Source: Eubacteriales bacterium
GTDB lineage: Bacteria > Bacillota > Clostridia > Oscillospirales > Oscillospiraceae
Length of the DNA: 64,000 nt
NCBI GenBank assembly: GCA_030536515.1
Contig: JAUNPV010000001.1
Location: forward strand, 124,001-188,000
Direction: 5' to 3'
Shown here piece by piece: positions 32,852-41,671 of this stretch; within the stretch, counting starts at the first letter, position 1; the number at the start of each line of letters is the position of its first letter. Both the position numbers and the translations under genes were made by a program. Under the pieces are notes generated by a model that worked only from the letters and a program-made list of their open reading frames with translations, was not told where the DNA came from and searched no databases.

Positions 32852-34912
32852 ATGAAACTTCTGGAATTACTCAGGCAGCCGGACAGGGAATTTTCGCCGG
32901 TTCCCTTCTGGTTCCTCAACGGGGATTTGACAGACGGGGAGCTGCGCCGCCAGCTGGAGGATTTTGCCGCCCACGGCGTCTATGGGGTGGTGCTGCACCC
33001 CCGGATTGGCCTGCCGGACCGGATAGCCTATCTGGGGGAGACCTTCTTCCACTACATCCGCACGGCGGTGGAGACGGCGGCGGAGCTGGGGATGCAGGTG
33101 GTTTTGTATGACGAGGGGATGTACCCCTCCGGCTCCGCCTGCGGCCAGGTGGTCCGGGGCCACCCCGAGCTTGCCAGCCAGGGCCTGGCGCTGACCCGGG
33201 ACATCCGCCCCGGCGACCAGGTGCTCTGTGCCGCCAGCGGGGGAACCCTGGTGGTCCGCCCCAGCGGCGGCACCCTCCGGGGGCTGCACTGGGGGGAGGA
33301 CGACGGGGAGCCCAACGCCCCCAAAAGCGCCGACATTCTGAACCCGAAGGCGGTGGACCGCTTTATCCAGCTGACCCACGAGGCCTATTACCGGGCGGTG
33401 GGCACCTATTTCGGCACCACGGTCATAGGCTTCTTCACCGACGAGCCCAGCATTCTGGGGCGCAACGCCGAGGGCATGATGCCCTGGACCCAGGGCTTCC
33501 GCCGGATTTTTGAAGAGGCCGGGGGACGGGTGGAAAACCTGGCGGCCCTGTTCACCGGGGAGTCCAACGCCGACACGGCCCTTTACGAGCGGCTGCTGCT
33601 GGAGCGGGAGGAGACGGTCTACTACGGCAGCCTCTCCCGGTGGTGTGAAGATCACGGCATCGCCCTCATGGGCCACCCCCACCAAAGCGACGACATCGAG
33701 GTGGAGCGGCTGTTCCACATCCCCGGCCAGGACCTGGTGCTGCGGTGGATTGCCCCGGAGACCGGGGGCCTGGACGGCATCAACGCCACCATGGCCAAAT
33801 GCTCCGCCGATGCCGCCCGGCTCTTTGGCCGCCGCCGCAACTCCAACGAATGCCTGGGGGCCTGCAATTTTGACGGCAACCCCTGGCAGCTCTCCGGCGG
33901 GGACGTGAAGTGGTATCTGGACTGGCTGGCGGTGCGGGGGGTCAATTTCTTCATCCCCCACGCCTTTTACTACAGCGTCCAGGGCCAGCGCAGCCAGGAG
34001 CGGCCTCCGGATGTGGGGCCCAACAGCCTCTGGTGGCCCTGGTATGACAAGTGGAGCCTGTACATGAGCCGCCTGGCCTGCCTGATGACCGACGCCCGGC
34101 TCCGGACCCCGGTGGCGGTGCTGTGCCGGAACCGGGATTTGAAGCCCGAGCTGGTCAAGCCCCTGTTCCAGCACCAGACCGGCTTTCAGTATCTGCCGGA
34201 AAGCGTCTGGTCCCAGTGCCGGGTGGAAAACGGAAAGCTGCTGTACCGGGATATGGTGTTCGAGGCCCTGGTGGGCGACAGCGAAAACCGCTTCCCCACA
34301 GTTTCCCGCCACTGGCAGGGCCTGGCAGACTGCCTCTGCGACCCGCCGATGAAGGACCTGCGCTGCGCCGGGCTTCAGCGGGCGGGAACGGCGTGCTGGC
34401 TGCTGGTCAACGAGGGGGACCGGGACATTCAAACAACGCTGACCCTGCCCACAAATGGGCCTCTGGGCCAGATGGACCTGTGGACAGGGGCAGTCAGCCG
34501 GAGGGAGTCGCCCCGGCTCCTGCTGCCCCGGCGGGGCAGTGTGCTGCTGTTCGCCTGCACCCCGGCCCAGTGGGCGGAGCTTCCGGCATCCCAGCCGGAA
34601 ACGGCCCTTCTGCTGCCCCGGTTCACCCAGACGGCGGAGCGGCCTGACCGGCTGGAAAAGCAGTATGCGGCAGAGCTGAGCTTCCATGGGGAGCCCAACC
34701 CCACCCTGACGGTTCAGGGCGAGGAAATGGCCCGGCTCACCGTCAACGGCCGGGAGGCCGGGGTCAGCTTCTGGAGCCCCCACCGGTTTTCTCTGGAGGG
34801 GCTTTTGCAGGAGGGGAGCAACCGGCTAGAGCTTACCTTCACCGGAAGCCTGGCCAACCGCTACGGAAGGCCGGTCCCCTACGGCCTGGCGGAAGAGGGG
34901 AGGACCCTATGA
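32852..34912 (+). CDS. GH106-like glycoside hydrolase (putative alpha-L-rhamnosidase)
   Basis: Cytoplasmic protein of 686 residues, no signal peptide. The N-terminal TIM-barrel-like part matches the pattern of GH106-related enzymes: PVPFWFLNGDLTDGELRRQL, HGVYGVVLHPRIGL, GMQVVLYDEGMYPSGSACG and later VIGFFTDEPSILG (about residue 190), whose acidic residues are candidate catalysts. It is shorter than classical GH106 rhamnosidases (around 1000 residues), so it may be a subfamily or a neighbouring one. Rhamnose removal from rhamnogalacturonan fits the neighbouring GH28 and uronate genes. Its stop overlaps the next start (ATGA). Confidence 0.65.
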   Translation: MKLLELLRQPDREFSPVPFWFLNGDLTDGELRRQLEDFAAHGVYGVVLHPRIGLPDRIAYLGETFFHYIRTAVETAAELGMQVVLYDEGMYPSGSACGQVVRGHPELASQGLALTRDIRPGDQVLCAASGGTLVVRPSGGTLRGLHWGEDDGEPNAPKSADILNPKAVDRFIQLTHEAYYRAVGTYFGTTVIGFFTDEPSILGRNAEGMMPWTQGFRRIFEEAGGRVENLAALFTGESNADTALYERLLLEREETVYYGSLSRWCEDHGIALMGHPHQSDDIEVERLFHIPGQDLVLRWIAPETGGLDGINATMAKCSADAARLFGRRRNSNECLGACNFDGNPWQLSGGDVKWYLDWLAVRGVNFFIPHAFYYSVQGQRSQERPPDVGPNSLWWPWYDKWSLYMSRLACLMTDARLRTPVAVLCRNRDLKPELVKPLFQHQTGFQYLPESVWSQCRVENGKLLYRDMVFEALVGDSENRFPTVSRHWQGLADCLCDPPMKDLRCAGLQRAGTACWLLVNEGDRDIQTTLTLPTNGPLGQMDLWTGAVSRRESPRLLLPRRGSVLLFACTPAQWAELPASQPETALLLPRFTQTAERPDRLEKQYAAELSFHGEPNPTLTVQGEEMARLTVNGREAGVSFWSPHRFSLEGLLQEGSNRLELTFTGSLANRYGRPVPYGLAEEGRTL

Positions 34913-36363
34913 ACCTGTTTCACTATACCGACCCGGACACCGTCTGCCTCTGGTGGGAAAAGCCGGAAACTGGGGCGCTCTGGGAGATTCTGCTGAACGG
35001 CGAGAAGGCGGGGCAGACGGAAAAGACCCATTTTCTTCTCCGGGACCTGACGCCGGACACCGGCTATGAAATCCAGGTGCGGCCGCCGGACGGCGGCCCG
35101 GGAGCCCGGCTGCACCTGCGGACCCCCGCTGCCCGGCCCCGGATTGTGGTCACCGACGGGCCCTATTTTGCCAAGGGCGACGGCGAGAGCCTGGACACCG
35201 CCGCCCTGCAAAGGGCCATCGACGACTGCCCCCCGGGTGGCTCGGTGGTGCTCCCGGCGGGAACCTTCCGCAGCGGCGCTCTGCGGCTGCACAGCCATAT
35301 GGAGCTGTACCTGGAGGCCGGGGCCACCCTGCTGGGCAGCCAGCGGCCGGAGGACTATCTGCCCCGGATATGGAGCCGGTTTGAGGGCCGGGAGATGCTG
35401 TGCTGCCAGAGCCTGCTGAACCTGGGGACCCTGGACCACAGCACCGGACCCAGCTGCCGGGACGTGGTCATCCGGGGCAGCGGCGTCATCCAGGGCGGCG
35501 GCTATGAGCTGGCCTGGGCCACCATCGAGCAGGAGCGGCAGCGGCTGAAGGACTATCTGGATGCCAACGCCGCCTACATCGCCACCTGCGAAAATGCCGA
35601 CACCATCCCGGGCCGGGTCCGGGGGCGGCTCATCAACATGAGCAACTGCCAAAATGTCCGCATTTCCGGCCTGACCCTGGCCCAGGGACCCAGCTGGAAT
35701 GTCCATATGATTTATTCCGATAACATCGTCACCGACCACTGCACCTTCCGCTCCCAGGGCATCTGGAACGGCGACGGCTGGGACCCGGATTCCTCGGAGA
35801 ACTGCACCATTTTCTCCTGCCTGTTTTACACCGGGGACGATTCCGTGGCCATCAAATCCGGGAAAAACCCCGAGGGCAACGTCATCGGCCGCCCCACCCG
35901 GCGGATTCGGGTGTTTGACTGCCGCTGCGCCTTCGGCCACGGGCTGTGCATCGGCAGCGAAATGTCCGGCGGCGTGGAGGATGTGAAAATCTGGGACTGC
36001 GACCTGGAAAACTCCATGGTAGGCATCCAGATTAAGGGCACCCGGAAGCGGGGCGGCTACGTCCGGGACATCACGGTCCGGGACTGCGTGGTCCCCTGCA
36101 TCCTGGTGGGCAGCGTGGGCTACAACGACGACGGAGAGGGAGCGCCGGAGCCGCCGGTGTTCCGGGACTTCCGCTATGCGCATCTGCGCATCACCGGCCG
36201 GAGCCTGGACAGGGACTGGAGCGAGTGCCCTGCCGTGGAGCTGCACGGCTTTGCGGGAAGCCCCCTGAGAAACGTGTCCCTGGAGGACGTGACCGTCACC
36301 GGCGGCACCGGCATCCGAATGTCCCGGTGTGAAAATGTAACCATAGAAATGCGGGCGGAGTGA
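34909..36363 (+). CDS. GH28 polygalacturonase-like hydrolase with N-terminal Fn3-like domain
   Basis: 484 residues, no signal peptide, so it should act on imported pectin fragments. Residues about 5-75 form an Fn3-like beta domain (GEKAGQTEKTHFLLRDLTPDTGYEIQV). The parallel beta-helix follows, with all GH28 signatures: NGDGWDPDS (about 287-295), GDDSVAIKSG (about 308-317), GHGLCIGSEMSGG (about 344-356) and IQIKGTRKRGG. It hydrolyses alpha-1,4 galacturonic or alternating galacturonate-rhamnose links, probably exo-acting. It releases galacturonate for the uxaBAC genes downstream. Coupled to the preceding gene by a 4-nt overlap. Confidence 0.9.
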   Translation: MNLFHYTDPDTVCLWWEKPETGALWEILLNGEKAGQTEKTHFLLRDLTPDTGYEIQVRPPDGGPGARLHLRTPAARPRIVVTDGPYFAKGDGESLDTAALQRAIDDCPPGGSVVLPAGTFRSGALRLHSHMELYLEAGATLLGSQRPEDYLPRIWSRFEGREMLCCQSLLNLGTLDHSTGPSCRDVVIRGSGVIQGGGYELAWATIEQERQRLKDYLDANAAYIATCENADTIPGRVRGRLINMSNCQNVRISGLTLAQGPSWNVHMIYSDNIVTDHCTFRSQGIWNGDGWDPDSSENCTIFSCLFYTGDDSVAIKSGKNPEGNVIGRPTRRIRVFDCRCAFGHGLCIGSEMSGGVEDVKIWDCDLENSMVGIQIKGTRKRGGYVRDITVRDCVVPCILVGSVGYNDDGEGAPEPPVFRDFRYAHLRITGRSLDRDWSECPAVELHGFAGSPLRNVSLEDVTVTGGTGIRMSRCENVTIEMRAE

Positions 36364-36388
36364 ACTGCCCGGAAGGAGATATAAGCCA

Positions 36389-38224
36389 ATGGAACAAACA
36401 TTCATCCTGAATCTCATCCACCGCCCGGAAATGGTGCCGGAATATGCCGCCACCGTCACCGGACAGGGACGGGAGGAGGACATTGCCAACAAAAAGCTGC
36501 TGACGGAGTCCCTGGATATTTTCAAAACCCAGCAGCGGCTGGCCCATGAAAACGGCCTGAAGGTCACCATTCAGATGACCTATGCGGCCCTGTTCAACGA
36601 GGAAGCCGTGGCGCTTGCCCGCCACGACCACGCCGTCTACGGCGACGAGATTGCCCTGAGCCTGCTGGGCCTGCCCTGCGAGCAGTTCCGCCGGAAGTAC
36701 AAAACCAAGGATTTCTGCATCTGGATGTTCTCTCTGGAGGACAAAAAGCGGATTGTGGACGATGTGTTCGGCAAATTCCATGAGATTTTCGGCTTCTGGC
36801 CGGTGTCCACCGGCTCTTACTACATGGATGCCGACCTGACCAATTACATCAAGGCCGCCTACCCCTCGGTCCAGTGCGCCGTGGCCACCTGCTGGGAGGA
36901 GGGGCCCAAGGCCTACCACACCTGCAACAACTCCTGGTACACCCTCTTTGACGGCGGCCCCTGGGCCCCCTGGATTCCCTCCAGGCAGAACACCCACGCC
37001 CCTGCTGCCAATGCCGGGGAGGACAGCGGCATTGTGGCCATCCCCCATCTGAGCCGGGACCTGCTGGCCTGCTACGACGGCAACGGCTCCAACTTCGGCA
37101 CCCATCCCCAGAATGTGCTGCGGGGCATGATTTACGATGCCGAGACCTGGGAGTATCCCTACCTGTATAACCTCATCGACCAGTACCGGGACCTGGCAAA
37201 ATACAACGACGGCTACGCCTACAACATGATGTTTGTGGGACCCGGCTGGATGAACAAAATGGGCCGCTGGGAGGCCCCCTACGAGCTGCTGCTGAAATCC
37301 TACTCCGACGGCTGCCGGTACTACGGGGACCTGAAAAAGCAGGGCAAGCTGGTGGACATGACCATGAGCGAGTTTGCCGCCTTCTACCGGGCCAACAAAA
37401 CCTACACTCAGCCGGAATGCGCCCTGTGGCGGGACATTCTCTACGGCTCTGACAAGCAGGTGTTCTGGTACTGCGACCCCTATCTGCGGGCCTGCGTCAA
37501 CATGGACCAGGGCGGCGCCATTGTGGACCTGCGGCCCTATGCGGCGAAGCTCAGCTGGCCCGTGGGCATTGGGACGAAGCACGTCCAGGATGCCTCCTAC
37601 CCCTTCCTGATTCAGGAGAAGTACCGGGCGGGCTATTTCACCCACTACGCCGGGGAGGGCACCGTCCGCTCGGCCAAGCTCCGCTATCACGGCGAGGAGG
37701 CGGATTTGTGCCTTTGCCGCACCAAGGCCCACTTCTCCCGGGAGGGCCGCCGCCGCATCCTCACTCTGGACCCGGTGGAAATCGTCTTTTCCGGCCTGAC
37801 GGTGAAGCTGCAAACCAGAGTCCTGTTTGAGGAGGGCTCCGGTGCCATTGAGCTGGAGCGGCGGATTCTCAGCATGAGCGACCCGGCGGCCCAGGTGGAG
37901 CTGGACGAATACATGGTGGCCTGCTACGGCACCACCGAGTACCCCGAGGACATGACCGGCATCCTGCTGGCCTGCGAGGGCGGCCGCCGGGAGGAGATTA
38001 CCTATGAATACCGCTGCCGGGAAAAAAGCGTCCCCGACGCCTGGCAGGTGTCCGCCGTGATTCCCGCCATTGAGACAAAGGTGTCCATGACCCCCTCCGG
38101 CGATGCCGAGGGATACGTCCGGGAGGGCTACGCATTCAGCCCCATGTTCACCCTGGGCTTCAAAAAAATGATGAAGGAAAAGGAGGCGTTTTCCACATGG
38201 CTCAAGCTGGAAAAGGCAGACTGA
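36389..38224 (+). CDS. uncharacterised 611-residue protein in pectin operon
   Basis: Cytoplasmic by sequence (no signal peptide). The N-terminal half has IHRPEMVPEYAATVTGQG, LKVTIQMTYAALFNEEAV, FGFWPVSTGSYYMDADLTNYI and VQCAVATCWEEGPKAYHTCNN, which reads like a polysaccharide-deacetylase/GH57-type barrel. The C-terminal half (from about residue 390) is beta-rich, like a GH accessory domain. It may belong to the DUF3863/DUF3864 group known from Bacteroides, but I cannot confirm that. GGAAGGAGAT precedes the ATG. Position between GH28 and the galacturonate genes argues for a carbohydrate-active enzyme acting on a pectin-derived sugar. Confidence 0.6.
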   Translation: MEQTFILNLIHRPEMVPEYAATVTGQGREEDIANKKLLTESLDIFKTQQRLAHENGLKVTIQMTYAALFNEEAVALARHDHAVYGDEIALSLLGLPCEQFRRKYKTKDFCIWMFSLEDKKRIVDDVFGKFHEIFGFWPVSTGSYYMDADLTNYIKAAYPSVQCAVATCWEEGPKAYHTCNNSWYTLFDGGPWAPWIPSRQNTHAPAANAGEDSGIVAIPHLSRDLLACYDGNGSNFGTHPQNVLRGMIYDAETWEYPYLYNLIDQYRDLAKYNDGYAYNMMFVGPGWMNKMGRWEAPYELLLKSYSDGCRYYGDLKKQGKLVDMTMSEFAAFYRANKTYTQPECALWRDILYGSDKQVFWYCDPYLRACVNMDQGGAIVDLRPYAAKLSWPVGIGTKHVQDASYPFLIQEKYRAGYFTHYAGEGTVRSAKLRYHGEEADLCLCRTKAHFSREGRRRILTLDPVEIVFSGLTVKLQTRVLFEEGSGAIELERRILSMSDPAAQVELDEYMVACYGTTEYPEDMTGILLACEGGRREEITYEYRCREKSVPDAWQVSAVIPAIETKVSMTPSGDAEGYVREGYAFSPMFTLGFKKMMKEKEAFSTWLKLEKAD

Positions 38225-38415
38225 ATTACCGCTGCCCCTCCTGCTTTATGCGGGATTTGGACATCGATATGTTTTTCGACCGGGACAGGCAGGAGTATTA
38301 CTGCATCCGCTGCCAGTTCGTCGGAACCGAGCAGGAGGTGCTATCATGGAACCAGCGCATCCGCACCCGGTACAAGGCCATGCACCGGCGGTTCACCTCC
38401 TTCGACTTTGACTGA
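38197..38415 (+). CDS. small zinc-ribbon protein
   Basis: 72 residues with one zinc-ribbon: YRCPSCFMRD (residues about 11-20) and YYCIRCQFVG (about 34-43) supply two CxxC knuckles; the tail WNQRIRTRYKAMHRRFTSFDFD is basic and aromatic. The start overlaps the end of the previous gene by 28 nt, with AAAGGAGGCG about 10 nt upstream, so it appears coupled. No family name recognised. Its place inside a sugar operon is unexplained; it could be a nucleic-acid-binding regulator or a metal-site accessory. Confidence 0.6.
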   Translation: MAQAGKGRLNYRCPSCFMRDLDIDMFFDRDRQEYYCIRCQFVGTEQEVLSWNQRIRTRYKAMHRRFTSFDFD

Positions 38416-38428
38416 GGGAGCAGACACC

Positions 38429-38548
38429 GTGAAAAAAACGCAGCAGACGGGCTGCGCAAAAACTGTATCACCGCCCATCTGCCCAGAATCAACACCCGGC
38501 GGGGCTTTCTGGACCCATGAGCCGGGAACGGAGGAAAAAGCCAAATGA
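38429..38548 (+). CDS. possible 39-residue micro-ORF coupled to uxaB
   Basis: GTG start at 38429 behind GAGGGAG (8-nt spacing) opens a 39-codon frame, MKKTQQTGCAKTVSPPICPE..., whose TGA overlaps the uxaB ATG (ATGA). The overlap and ribosome site are what one expects of a translated upstream peptide controlling uxaB. The peptide has no recognisable family and the frame could be chance. Confidence 0.3.
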   Translation: MKKTQQTGCAKTVSPPICPESTPGGAFWTHEPGTEEKAK

Positions 38549-40047
38549 AACAACTCAGCTACGAGACCCTGAAGGACACCGGCTACCGGGGATTTCTCCT
38601 GGAAAAGGGTCCGGAAAAGGTTTTGCAATTCGGAGAAGGCAACTTTTTAAGGGCCTTTGTCCAGTATTATCTGGACCTGGCCAATGAGCGCACCGGCTGG
38701 AACGGCAAGTGCTGCCTGGTCCAGCCCACGGCCCACGGCCGCTCCGCCCCGGTCATCAACGCCCAGGAGGGGCTGTACACCCTGTACCTCCGGGGCAGCC
38801 GGAACGGGCAGAAGGTGGACGACAAGCGGGTAATCTCCTCCGTGTCCCGGTGCCTGAACCCCTACGAGGCCCAGGGCTTTGCCCAGCTGATGGAGGTGGC
38901 CGCCAGTGACGAGCTGGAGCTGGTGGTGTCCAACACCACCGAGGCGGGAATCGTCTACGACCCGGCCTGCCGCCTGGAGGACCGCCCCTGCGCCTCCTTC
39001 CCCGGCAAGCTGACCCAGGTGCTGTATCAGCGTTGGAGGGCCGGCAAGCCCGGCATCCTCATGCTGGCCTGCGAGCTCATTGACAACAACGGCAGGGAGC
39101 TGTTAAATTGCGTGAATCGCCATATTGACGACTGGGCGCTGGAAGCGGAATTTAAGAAGTATGTCAATGAGGACTGCACCTTCTGCGGCTCCCTGGTGGA
39201 CCGCATCGTCCCGGGCCGCATCCGGGACGCTGGGGAGCTGGCCCGGCTGGCCCAGCAGAACGGCTACGAGGACGAACTGGCGGACGTGGGCGAGGTTTTT
39301 GGCATCTGGGTCATGGAAGGCGACGAGAAGCTCAACGACATTCTCCCCTTCCGGGCCGCCGGGCTGGAGGACCAGGTTTTTGTGGTTCCCGACATGAGCC
39401 CCTACAAAAAGCGGAAGGTCCGCATCCTCAACGGTGCCCACACCGGCTTTGCGCTGGGGGCTTACCTGGGGGGCTGCAACATCGTCCGGGAGTGCATGAA
39501 CAATGAGACGGTTCTGGGCTTTATGAACAGGATGCTGCTGGACGAGGTTGTGCCCATTCTGCCGCTGGACCAGGAGGACTGCAGGGCATTTGCCGCCGCC
39601 GTTCAGGACCGGTTCAATAACCCCTTTGTCAATCACGAGCTGCTGAGCATTTCCCTCAACTCCACCGCCAAGTGGCGGGCCAGGTGTCTGCCCTCCCTGC
39701 TGGAATATGTGGAGAAAAACCATAATCTTCCCAAGTGCCTGGCCATGAGCTTTGCCGCCTGCATCGCCTTCTACGCCAACGATATCCAGGAGCTGAACGG
39801 CCGGGGCCTGGTCTGCCGCCGCCCCGGGGGCGATACCTACACCTGCGCCGACGACCGCTGGGTGCTGGAATTCTACTTCGGCCACCGCCTTGATTCCGAA
39901 GAGGACCTTGTTCACGCGGTGATGACCAACGAAAAAATGTGGGGCCGGGACCTGACGGCCATCCCCGGCTTCGAGGCTGCCACTGTGGAGGATCTGAAGA
40001 AGATTCGCACCGAGGGTGCCCTGGCCGCCTTTGCCGCCTGCCTATAA
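38545..40047 (+). CDS. uxaB: tagaturonate reductase (altronate oxidoreductase)
   Basis: NADH-dependent reduction of D-tagaturonate to D-altronate, second step of galacturonate use. 500 residues of the mannitol dehydrogenase-like superfamily: FGEGNFLRAFVQYYLD (start of the Rossmann domain, residues about 28-43), VVSNTTEAGI, CELIDNNG, FCGSLVDRIVPGR (about 212-224) and KKRKVRILNGAHTGFALGAYLGG (about 290-312), the catalytic lysine/asparagine region of UxaB. Ribosome site GGAGGAAAAAGCC. First of five pathway genes in a row on this strand. Confidence 0.93.
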   Translation: MKQLSYETLKDTGYRGFLLEKGPEKVLQFGEGNFLRAFVQYYLDLANERTGWNGKCCLVQPTAHGRSAPVINAQEGLYTLYLRGSRNGQKVDDKRVISSVSRCLNPYEAQGFAQLMEVAASDELELVVSNTTEAGIVYDPACRLEDRPCASFPGKLTQVLYQRWRAGKPGILMLACELIDNNGRELLNCVNRHIDDWALEAEFKKYVNEDCTFCGSLVDRIVPGRIRDAGELARLAQQNGYEDELADVGEVFGIWVMEGDEKLNDILPFRAAGLEDQVFVVPDMSPYKKRKVRILNGAHTGFALGAYLGGCNIVRECMNNETVLGFMNRMLLDEVVPILPLDQEDCRAFAAAVQDRFNNPFVNHELLSISLNSTAKWRARCLPSLLEYVEKNHNLPKCLAMSFAACIAFYANDIQELNGRGLVCRRPGGDTYTCADDRWVLEFYFGHRLDSEEDLVHAVMTNEKMWGRDLTAIPGFEAATVEDLKKIRTEGALAAFAACL

Positions 40048-40049
40048 CT

Positions 40050-40155
40050 GACCGCAGGGCGGCCTGCCCTCAGGCCGCCATAACCTTAAAAATGCAACAC
40101 TGTCAAACCATTGCGGCTTACGCCGACGGCGGCCAGAGGGCTGGCCGCCCTACAG
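40050..40155. repeat. GGCGGCC-type hairpins between uxaB and uxaA
   Basis: GGGCGGCCTGCCCTCAGGCCGCC (about 40057-40079) and GGCGGCCAGAGGGCTGGCCGCC (about 40130-40151) followed by CTACAGTG. Same family as the GCCGCCCTACGG hairpins at about 2891-2922 and 10819-10848. This is an intergenic repeat inside an otherwise tight operon. Confidence 0.7.
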
Positions 40156-40176
40156 TGAATTTCAGGAGGTCGCCCC

Positions 40177-41649
40177 ATGGCTGATTTTATCAAAATTCAT
40201 CCCAGCGACAATGTGGCCGTGGCCCTGGGCCCGGTGCAGGCGGGAACCGTCTTTGCCGGGGTTGCCGCTTTGGAAAATATCCCCCAGGGGCATAAAATGG
40301 CCCTGGACCCCATTTCTCAGAAGGAAAACGTGGTCAAATACGGCTTCCCCATCGGCCATGCCACCGCTGACGTGGAGCCGGGCCGGTGGGTGCATACCCA
40401 CAACATGGCCACCAACCTGACCGGGGAGCTGGAATACGCCTACCATCCCAAAATCAACACACCCGCCCCCCTGCCCGCCCCCAGCTTCCGGGGCTTCCGC
40501 CGGAAGGACGGGAAGGTGGGCATCCGCAACGAAATCTGGATTATCCCCACCGTGGGCTGCGTCAACGATGTGGCCCAGGCGCTGGCCCGGGAGAACCGGG
40601 ACCTGGTCACCGGCTCCGTGGAGGGGCTGTACGCCTTCCCCCATCCCTACGGCTGCTCCCAGACCGGGGCCGACCATGCCCAGACCCGGAAGCTCCTGGC
40701 CGCCCTGGCCCGCCACCCCAATGCCGGGGCGGTGCTGGTGCTGAGCCTGGGCTGCGAAAATCTCACCCACGAGCAGTTTCTGGACGAATTGGGAGACTTT
40801 GATGAAAACCGCATTCAGTTCCTCACCTGCCAGGCCGTGGCGGACGAGATGGAGGCGGGACGGGCGCTTCTTGAAAAATGTGCCGCCTTTGCCGCTCAGT
40901 TTCAGAGAGAGGATATCCCCGCTGACCAGCTGGTGGTGGGCATGAAGTGCGGCGGGTCCGACGGCCTGTCCGGCATCACCGCCAACCCCACCGTGGGCCG
41001 GTTTTCCGACAGGCTCACCGCCATGGGCGGCTCCACGGTGCTCACCGAGGTGCCGGAGATGTTCGGCGCCGAGGGATTTTTGCTGAACCGGTGCGTGAAC
41101 GAGGCCGTTTTCCACAAGGCCGTTTCCATGATTAACGGCTTCAAAAGCTACTTTCTCCGCCACGGCGAGCCGGTCTGCGACAACCCCAGCCCCGGCAACC
41201 GAGCCGGGGGCATCACCACCCTGGAGGATAAGTCCTGCGGCTGCGTCCAGAAGGGAGGCTCTGCACCCGTTGCGGATGTCATCGGCTACGGCGATGAGGT
41301 CACCGCCCGGGGGCTGAACCTGCTGTGGGGTCCCGGCAACGACCTGGTGTCCGCCACGGCTCTGACCGCCGCCGGAGCCCAGCTGATTCTCTTTACCACC
41401 GGCCGGGGCACCCCCTTCGGCGCTCCCGCCCCTACGCTGAAAATCGCCACCAACACCGCCCTGGCCCGTCAAAAGAAGGGCTGGATCGACTTCAACGCCG
41501 GCACCGTGGCCGACGGCGCAAAGACGCTGGACGAAGCCGCCGCTGACCTGATGGCGCTGGTGCTGGAAACCGCCTCCGGGAAGCAGACCTGTGCCGAGGA
41601 GAAGGGCTTCCGGGAAATTTCCATCTTTAAAGATGGCGTCGTACTATAA
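40177..41649 (+). CDS. uxaA: altronate dehydratase
   Basis: Converts D-altronate to 2-keto-3-deoxygluconate. 490 residues with both parts of the UxaA/GarD family: the small SAF-like N-terminal domain (IHPSDNVAVALGPVQAGTV, residues about 6-24) and the large catalytic domain with KVGIRNEIWIIPTVGC, HPYGCSQTGADHAQ, VLVLSLGCENL, GMKCGGSDGLSGITANP and GGITTLEDKSCGCVQKGG. The cysteine and histidine residues that bind the metal are conserved. AGGAGGTCGCCCC precedes the ATG. Part of uxaB-uxaA-uxaC-eda-kdgK. Confidence 0.95.
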   Translation: MADFIKIHPSDNVAVALGPVQAGTVFAGVAALENIPQGHKMALDPISQKENVVKYGFPIGHATADVEPGRWVHTHNMATNLTGELEYAYHPKINTPAPLPAPSFRGFRRKDGKVGIRNEIWIIPTVGCVNDVAQALARENRDLVTGSVEGLYAFPHPYGCSQTGADHAQTRKLLAALARHPNAGAVLVLSLGCENLTHEQFLDELGDFDENRIQFLTCQAVADEMEAGRALLEKCAAFAAQFQREDIPADQLVVGMKCGGSDGLSGITANPTVGRFSDRLTAMGGSTVLTEVPEMFGAEGFLLNRCVNEAVFHKAVSMINGFKSYFLRHGEPVCDNPSPGNRAGGITTLEDKSCGCVQKGGSAPVADVIGYGDEVTARGLNLLWGPGNDLVSATALTAAGAQLILFTTGRGTPFGAPAPTLKIATNTALARQKKGWIDFNAGTVADGAKTLDEAAADLMALVLETASGKQTCAEEKGFREISIFKDGVVL

Positions 41650-41671
41650 AAAACCTTTGGAGGAAAACAAA

